Source of the DNA: Solirubrobacteraceae bacterium
GTDB taxonomy: Bacteria; Actinomycetota; Thermoleophilia; Solirubrobacterales; Solirubrobacteraceae
DNA length: 17,983 bases
Assembly (NCBI GenBank): GCA_025928415.1
Contig: JAICJK010000006.1
Coordinates: forward strand, 1-17,983
Direction: 5' to 3'
Shown: positions 15,301 through 17,983 of the stretch, piece after piece
How positions within the stretch are numbered: the first letter of the stretch is position 1
Layout of the letters: each line of letters opens with the position of its first letter
Position numbers and translations under genes: made by a program
The notes under the pieces: model-generated
The model's database searches: none
Told to the model about the DNA's origin: nothing
What the model saw: the letters and a program-made list of their open reading frames with translations, nothing else

Positions 15301-15701
15301 CCGAGCGCCGCCTGGCAGTCCGGCAGGGCGCCGGTCTCCCGCGCGCGGGCGGCGGCGGCCTCGAACGCGTCGACGTCGACCTCGACCGTCCCGCCCGGAT
15401 GCAGGGCGAGCATGTCGTCGCGCAGCGGCAGCACGGCGGCGGCCTCGGCGCCCGCCGCCTCCAGCGCCCGCCGGGCGACGTACAGCGCCTGGTGGAAGTT
15501 GTTGGCCGCCGCCTCGGGCGCGCGATCGGGCCACAGCAGCTCGGTGGCGCGCTCGCGGTGGATCCGGCGCTCGGGCGCCAGCGCGAGCAGCTTGACCAGG
15601 CTCCTGGCCTTGCGCAGGCGCCAGGCGGCCGCGGGCACGTCCTCGTCGCCGACGCGGACGGCGAAGGCACCGAACAGCCGTATTCGCACGGCCTTCCCCA
15701 T
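12345..15701 (-). CDS. AfsR/SARP-type regulator: winged helix + BTAD + STAND ATPase + TPR
   Basis: This 1118-residue cytoplasmic regulator has a complete AfsR-like architecture. Residues ~5-100 form an OmpR-type winged helix (RIRLFGAFAVRV, KARSLVKLLALAPERRIHRE, LLWPD). Residues ~105-248 form the bacterial transcriptional activator domain, with VDVDAFEAA, YGGELLPEDRYEPWA and ALAQYHQLRTALRRELEAEP. A Pro/Ala/Glu linker (~249-278) leads to a STAND/NB-ARC ATPase with Walker A GAGGAGKT (309-316), Walker B LLVVD (380-384), ATSREPL (411-417) and GMPLAL (480-485). The rest to the C-terminus is helical, with repeated TPR-like units such as GNLGVLAARAGDLERARSVI. Such proteins activate nearby genes, and the STAND/TPR part senses a signal. 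The downstream flavoenzyme gene is the nearest candidate target. ATG 15701 is used; GTG 15689 is an alternative. Confidence 0.92.
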   Translation of the reverse strand: MGKAVRIRLFGAFAVRVGDEDVPAAAWRLRKARSLVKLLALAPERRIHRERATELLWPDRAPEAAANNFHQALYVARRALEAAGAEAAAVLPLRDDMLALHPGGTVEVDVDAFEAAAARARETGALPDCQAALGLYGGELLPEDRYEPWAAGRREALSEAYLGLLLELSARLAARGDTAAAVEALEQVVVADPLHEAAHRALMRLFAADGRRQQALAQYHQLRTALRRELEAEPDPQTAELYRELLRGEPGETAPGREPAAEPEPARAPPAATAPHNLPVALTSFVGRGRELREVGHLLDRNRLVTLVGAGGAGKTRLGLEAATAHLPACPDGVWLVELAGLGDPALVPAATASALGLTLPSQRPPLEGLSAQLVASRALLVVDNCEHLVAACALLAEHLLAACPDLRILATSREPLRVPGEVTWRVPSLALPDSAEPAQLASCESIRLFCERARDVAPAFALGPDNAAAIAEICLRLDGMPLALELAAARAGALSPQQIAERLGDCLAVLTAGRRSALDRQQTLRATLSWSHDLLTSAERTLFGRLAVFAGSFSLEGAEAVAADEGAAGGAADVAARDVADLLGRLVDKSLVVPEEEAGGYRYRLLEPMRQYARERLAEAGEAAAPQARHLAFYLELAGAADPEGPAAAPAVAPRRLEPDHDNLRAALGWALRHEPQRALRLAVRMWPMWMASGRFQEGSRWLEAALAAAPEPTALRAEALRAASGLEVRLGRPGGLSELGAERVAIFRALDDRRALAHALDEAGVYEYMVSRNDRAEELYAQSRALAEELGDGKVAAAVVHSVGVLAHCRGDFAAAREALLDSLTLLRELPAEDHDRFFRVHTAGLFVAPEGPGGAPRMYFEETVQFFRRVDARGAIGYVLAALGDVARAQGLGQPARERLAESLAHFREAGDAMGTAFALNRLGSLAGAMGEHDLGRELLDEALALRRELGDRRAAGMTLGNLGVLAARAGDLERARSVIGDALALFEATDDAPGQAGMRLNLGMLMADAAATGTAGAPADAASPAAAAAADRARELLEESRRRAEAQRLLRCAGWATLRLAELAIAGGEPDRAAGLLDAALAHLRPLGDRWGVARALELDRAAAKTSLSPARER

Positions 15702-15713
15702 TTCCCTCGGCCC

Positions 15714-15742
15714 ACCATACGGGAGCGCGGAGGACCCGTCAG
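15714..15742 (-). promoter_or_regulatory. Promoter of the AfsR-like regulator gene
   Basis: On the minus strand, -35 CTGACG (15742-15737) and -10 TATGGT (15719-15714) are separated by exactly 17 bp, close to the TTGACN/TANNNT consensus. The -10 ends 12 nt before ATG 15701, so the leader would be about 5 nt or absent. It lies wholly in the 48-bp gap after the GH31 gene, so the regulator need not rely on read-through. Confidence 0.55.
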
Positions 15743-15749
15743 GGGGGCG

Positions 15750-17983
15750 CTACCGGCAGCCGCGCACGTCGATCGCCCCGCTGCGCAGCGTCGCCGTCAC
15801 GCGCAGCACGCGGCGGTGGCGGTCGTAGGACCAGCGGGCGCGCGGCAGCGCGCGGCCGGCGACGGTCACCCGGCAGGGCGTCAGCCGGTGGCGCAGCGCG
15901 CCGAGCCCAGCCTGCAGGCGGTAGGTGCGCGTGCGCGTCCCCCGGATGGCCAGCCTCCAGCGCCCGCGGCCCTCGGTCGAGACCGCCCGGTCGCCGGCGG
16001 CGCCGAGCGCGGCGCGCGTGCGCCCGCGCGGGAAGGCGATCAGGCGCATGCGGTCGCGCCGGTCGGCGAGGCGGACGACGCCCGGCCCGCGGTACGGGCT
16101 GAGCGTGTCGACGTCCGGCGAGAGCAGCGGCAGCACGGCGCCGGCGCGCGCAAGCAGCGGCAGCTCGTCGGCGGGGGCGGGCAGCGTGACGGCGCGCCGC
16201 CCGTCGAGCAGCTTGGTCCCGGTCACCGACAGCGAGCCGTCGCGGCGCTCGTAGGCGATCGAGCGCCAGACGTCGATCCAGCGCCCGGCGGGCAGGTAGA
16301 GGCGCCGCGTGGTCGCTCCCGGTCGCAGGACCGGGGCGACGAGCAGGTCCGCGCCGAACAGGTACTCGTCGTCGCGCGCGACGGCCCTGGCGTCGCCGGG
16401 ATAGGCGAGCGCGAGCTGGCGCATGATCGGCACGCCGCGGCGGTCGTACTCGCGCTCGGCGGCCGCCAGGTAGGGGTAGAGCTGCGTGCGCAGCTTGGCG
16501 TAGCGCCGCCAGACGCCGAGCACGCCGGGATCGAGGATCTGCGCGCGGCGCAGCTTGGCGCCGATGGCGATCCCGTCCGCCTGCGTGCGCATCACGCCCG
16601 ACGCCGCGCCGAGCTCGATCCAGCGGCGCAGCAGGTCGGGGGTCGTCTGCGGCGCGCTGATCGCGAAGAAGCCGCCGATGTCCGAGCCCCACAGCGAGAC
16701 GCCGGACAGGCCCATGGTCAGCCCGTTGCGAACGGCCGACGCGAGCCCGTCGAAGCCCCAGTCGGTCGTCGGGTCCCCGCCCCAGACGATCTGCGACCAG
16801 CGCGCCGCGCCGGTCCAGCCGGAGCGGTCGTAGCGCGCGAGCGGCCGGCGCTGCCGCTGGGCGAACTCCCACGCCGCGCGGTGGTAGAGCACGGGGTAGC
16901 GGTTGTGCATCGCGGTGCCGGGCGTGCCGTCGGCGGAGCGCAGGTCGGGCGGCGTGTACTCGCCGAAGTCCTCCATCCAGCCGTCGTGGCCGTCGCGGTA
17001 GGCCTCGCCCAGCAGCCGTCCGTAGGACGCCACCGCGGCCGGGCCGGAGAAGTCGAACTGCGCGACGTCGAAGAAGCGGCTGGTGAAGTAGCGGTAGACG
17101 TAGGGGTCGCCCGCCGCGGTCCGGCCGAGCGCCCCGGCCGCCGCCGCGCGGTCGTAGGCCGGCTGCAGCGACGTGCAGATCATCGGGTTGACGTAGGTCG
17201 TCGAGGCCAGGCCGGCGGCGTGCAGCGCCGCGGTCCGGGCGCGCTCGGCCGCGCGGGCGCCCGCGCTCAGGCCGCAGGGAAGGTAGTGGGCGAAGGTCGT
17301 CGCCACGGACGCCGGGGCGTCGGCCGCCTTGAGCGCCGCGACGGCCTGCAGCGCGTCGCCGGGCGGCTGGAACCAGGGGCCGAAGTAGAACGGCGCGGCC
17401 GCGGGCGGCTGGCGCCCGACGCGCGCGCTCATGCGGCGCAGCGCGTCCGCGGGCCGCGGGCCCGCGAAGACCCGCAGGTCGAGGTGCGCGGCGGCGACCT
17501 CGACGCTCCAGGCGCCCGCGCCGAGGTGGTGGGTGACGCGCTCGTCGTCGTCGACGAGCGCGCCGTAGCCGCGCGTGGACAGCAGCCACGGGATCGGGAA
17601 GTACGTCGCGTCGTCGCGCGGGACCCAGCCGGCCTTGGGCACGACGGCGCCCAGGACCGCGCGGTCGGCCGGCGCGTAGGGGCCGTCGGAGACGTAGCTG
17701 TCGACCGTGCCGCGCCGCCGGACGACGGCGTCGGAGCGCTCGCCGAAGCCGAGGTAGCGCTCGCCGTGGCGGGCGGCGAACGCCGCGCCGGTCGCTTCGA
17801 CGGCCGGCGCGCCCGGGGCGACGCCGGTCACGGCCGCGCGGAGGGCGATCACGCCGCGCGCGTCGCGTGCGATGCGCACCGCGATGCGGCGGCCGGCGGG
17901 GTCGCCGGTCGCCAGCGTGGCGAGAAGCGCGCCACCGCGCCGGTGCAGCGCGACGGCTCGCGTGGCGTGATACCAGCGGCCGC
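15750..17983 (-). CDS. Glycoside hydrolase family 31 (alpha-glucosidase-like), N-terminus cut by window edge
   Basis: At least 744 codons are open to the right edge, so the true start lies outside; an internal GTG at 17879 is not a convincing start because homologous-looking sequence continues upstream. The N-terminal beta-sandwich carries YLGFGER. The TIM barrel carries WMEDFGEYTPPD, with the probable nucleophile Asp at 16968-16970, and VWGGDPTTDW, with the probable acid/base Asp at 16773-16775. LWGSDIGGF follows, and C-terminal beta domains end at 15750. GH31 enzymes retain configuration and act on alpha-glycosides. The DFGEY nucleophile loop resembles YihQ-type sulfoquinovosidases, but the GKRVMW segment that binds the sulfonate is not recognisable; HYLPCG stands in its place. 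Substrate is therefore open. A basic C-terminal ~110 residues (TRTYRLQAG, RHRRVLRVTATL) may bind carbohydrate or wall. Whether it is secreted cannot be seen. Confidence 0.9.
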   Translation of the reverse strand, partial: GRWYHATRAVALHRRGGALLATLATGDPAGRRIAVRIARDARGVIALRAAVTGVAPGAPAVEATGAAFAARHGERYLGFGERSDAVVRRRGTVDSYVSDGPYAPADRAVLGAVVPKAGWVPRDDATYFPIPWLLSTRGYGALVDDDERVTHHLGAGAWSVEVAAAHLDLRVFAGPRPADALRRMSARVGRQPPAAAPFYFGPWFQPPGDALQAVAALKAADAPASVATTFAHYLPCGLSAGARAAERARTAALHAAGLASTTYVNPMICTSLQPAYDRAAAAGALGRTAAGDPYVYRYFTSRFFDVAQFDFSGPAAVASYGRLLGEAYRDGHDGWMEDFGEYTPPDLRSADGTPGTAMHNRYPVLYHRAAWEFAQRQRRPLARYDRSGWTGAARWSQIVWGGDPTTDWGFDGLASAVRNGLTMGLSGVSLWGSDIGGFFAISAPQTTPDLLRRWIELGAASGVMRTQADGIAIGAKLRRAQILDPGVLGVWRRYAKLRTQLYPYLAAAEREYDRRGVPIMRQLALAYPGDARAVARDDEYLFGADLLVAPVLRPGATTRRLYLPAGRWIDVWRSIAYERRDGSLSVTGTKLLDGRRAVTLPAPADELPLLARAGAVLPLLSPDVDTLSPYRGPGVVRLADRRDRMRLIAFPRGRTRAALGAAGDRAVSTEGRGRWRLAIRGTRTRTYRLQAGLGALRHRLTPCRVTVAGRALPRARWSYDRHRRVLRVTATLRSGAIDVRGCR

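Noticed and set aside
15750..17983. Sulfoquinovosidase (YihQ) for the GH31 protein
   Set aside because: The nucleophile loop is similar, but the segment that binds the sulfonate group could not be recognised, and no sulfoglycolysis gene is present.

Overview
This is a very GC-rich window with a strong G/C bias at third codon positions. Genes are tightly packed, with ATGA/GTGA overlaps and several apparently leaderless promoters (a TANNNT hexamer 6-7 nt before the start codon). This points to a high-GC actinobacterium. The secreted protein with a PKD domain, a Pro-rich linker and a basic C-terminal beta-rich domain, together with the general gene style, suggests Thermoleophilia/Solirubrobacterales. 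That placement is inference; no rRNA or tRNA gene is present to confirm it.

Layout. (1) 1-1886, minus: a secreted PKD-domain protein whose C-terminus runs off the left edge. (2) 2042-2323, plus: a small ribbon-helix-helix protein with no visible partner. (3) 2299-8418: a leucine/isovalerate catabolism locus. A TetR repressor (minus) is divergent from a translationally coupled four-gene operon (plus): acyl-CoA dehydrogenase, HMG-CoA lyase, biotin carboxylase/BCCP subunit and carboxyltransferase subunit of an MCC-type acyl-CoA carboxylase. The 79-bp divergent region holds two facing leaderless promoters and three TTCGAA boxes, a good candidate operator. (4) 8397-10739, minus: a FrnE-like DsbA thioredoxin-fold protein, an RhlG-like short-chain dehydrogenase and a DJ-1/PfpI (Hsp31-like) protein. 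The last two are coupled with a 3-nt gap. (5) 10740-10900: a gap with two strong hairpins, one a likely terminator. (6) 10901-15701, minus: a large AfsR/SARP-type regulator with its own well-formed promoter, followed 37 bp later by a berberine-bridge-type FAD oxidoreductase that it may control. (7) 15750-17983, minus: a GH31 glycoside hydrolase whose N-terminus runs off the right edge.

How the genes work together. The carboxylase, the lyase and the dehydrogenase cover most of the route from a branched acyl-CoA to acetoacetate plus acetyl-CoA. Methylglutaconyl-CoA hydratase is absent from the window. The dehydrogenase has its catalytic Glu in the SCAD/2-methyl-branched-chain position rather than the isovaleryl-CoA dehydrogenase position, so its substrate should not be read from the operon alone.

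I see no mobile element, CRISPR array, prophage, tRNA or rRNA. Nothing here looks like a wholly new system. The most informative signals are the divergent operator region, the dehydrogenase active-site mismatch and the AfsR-like regulator/flavoprotein pair.
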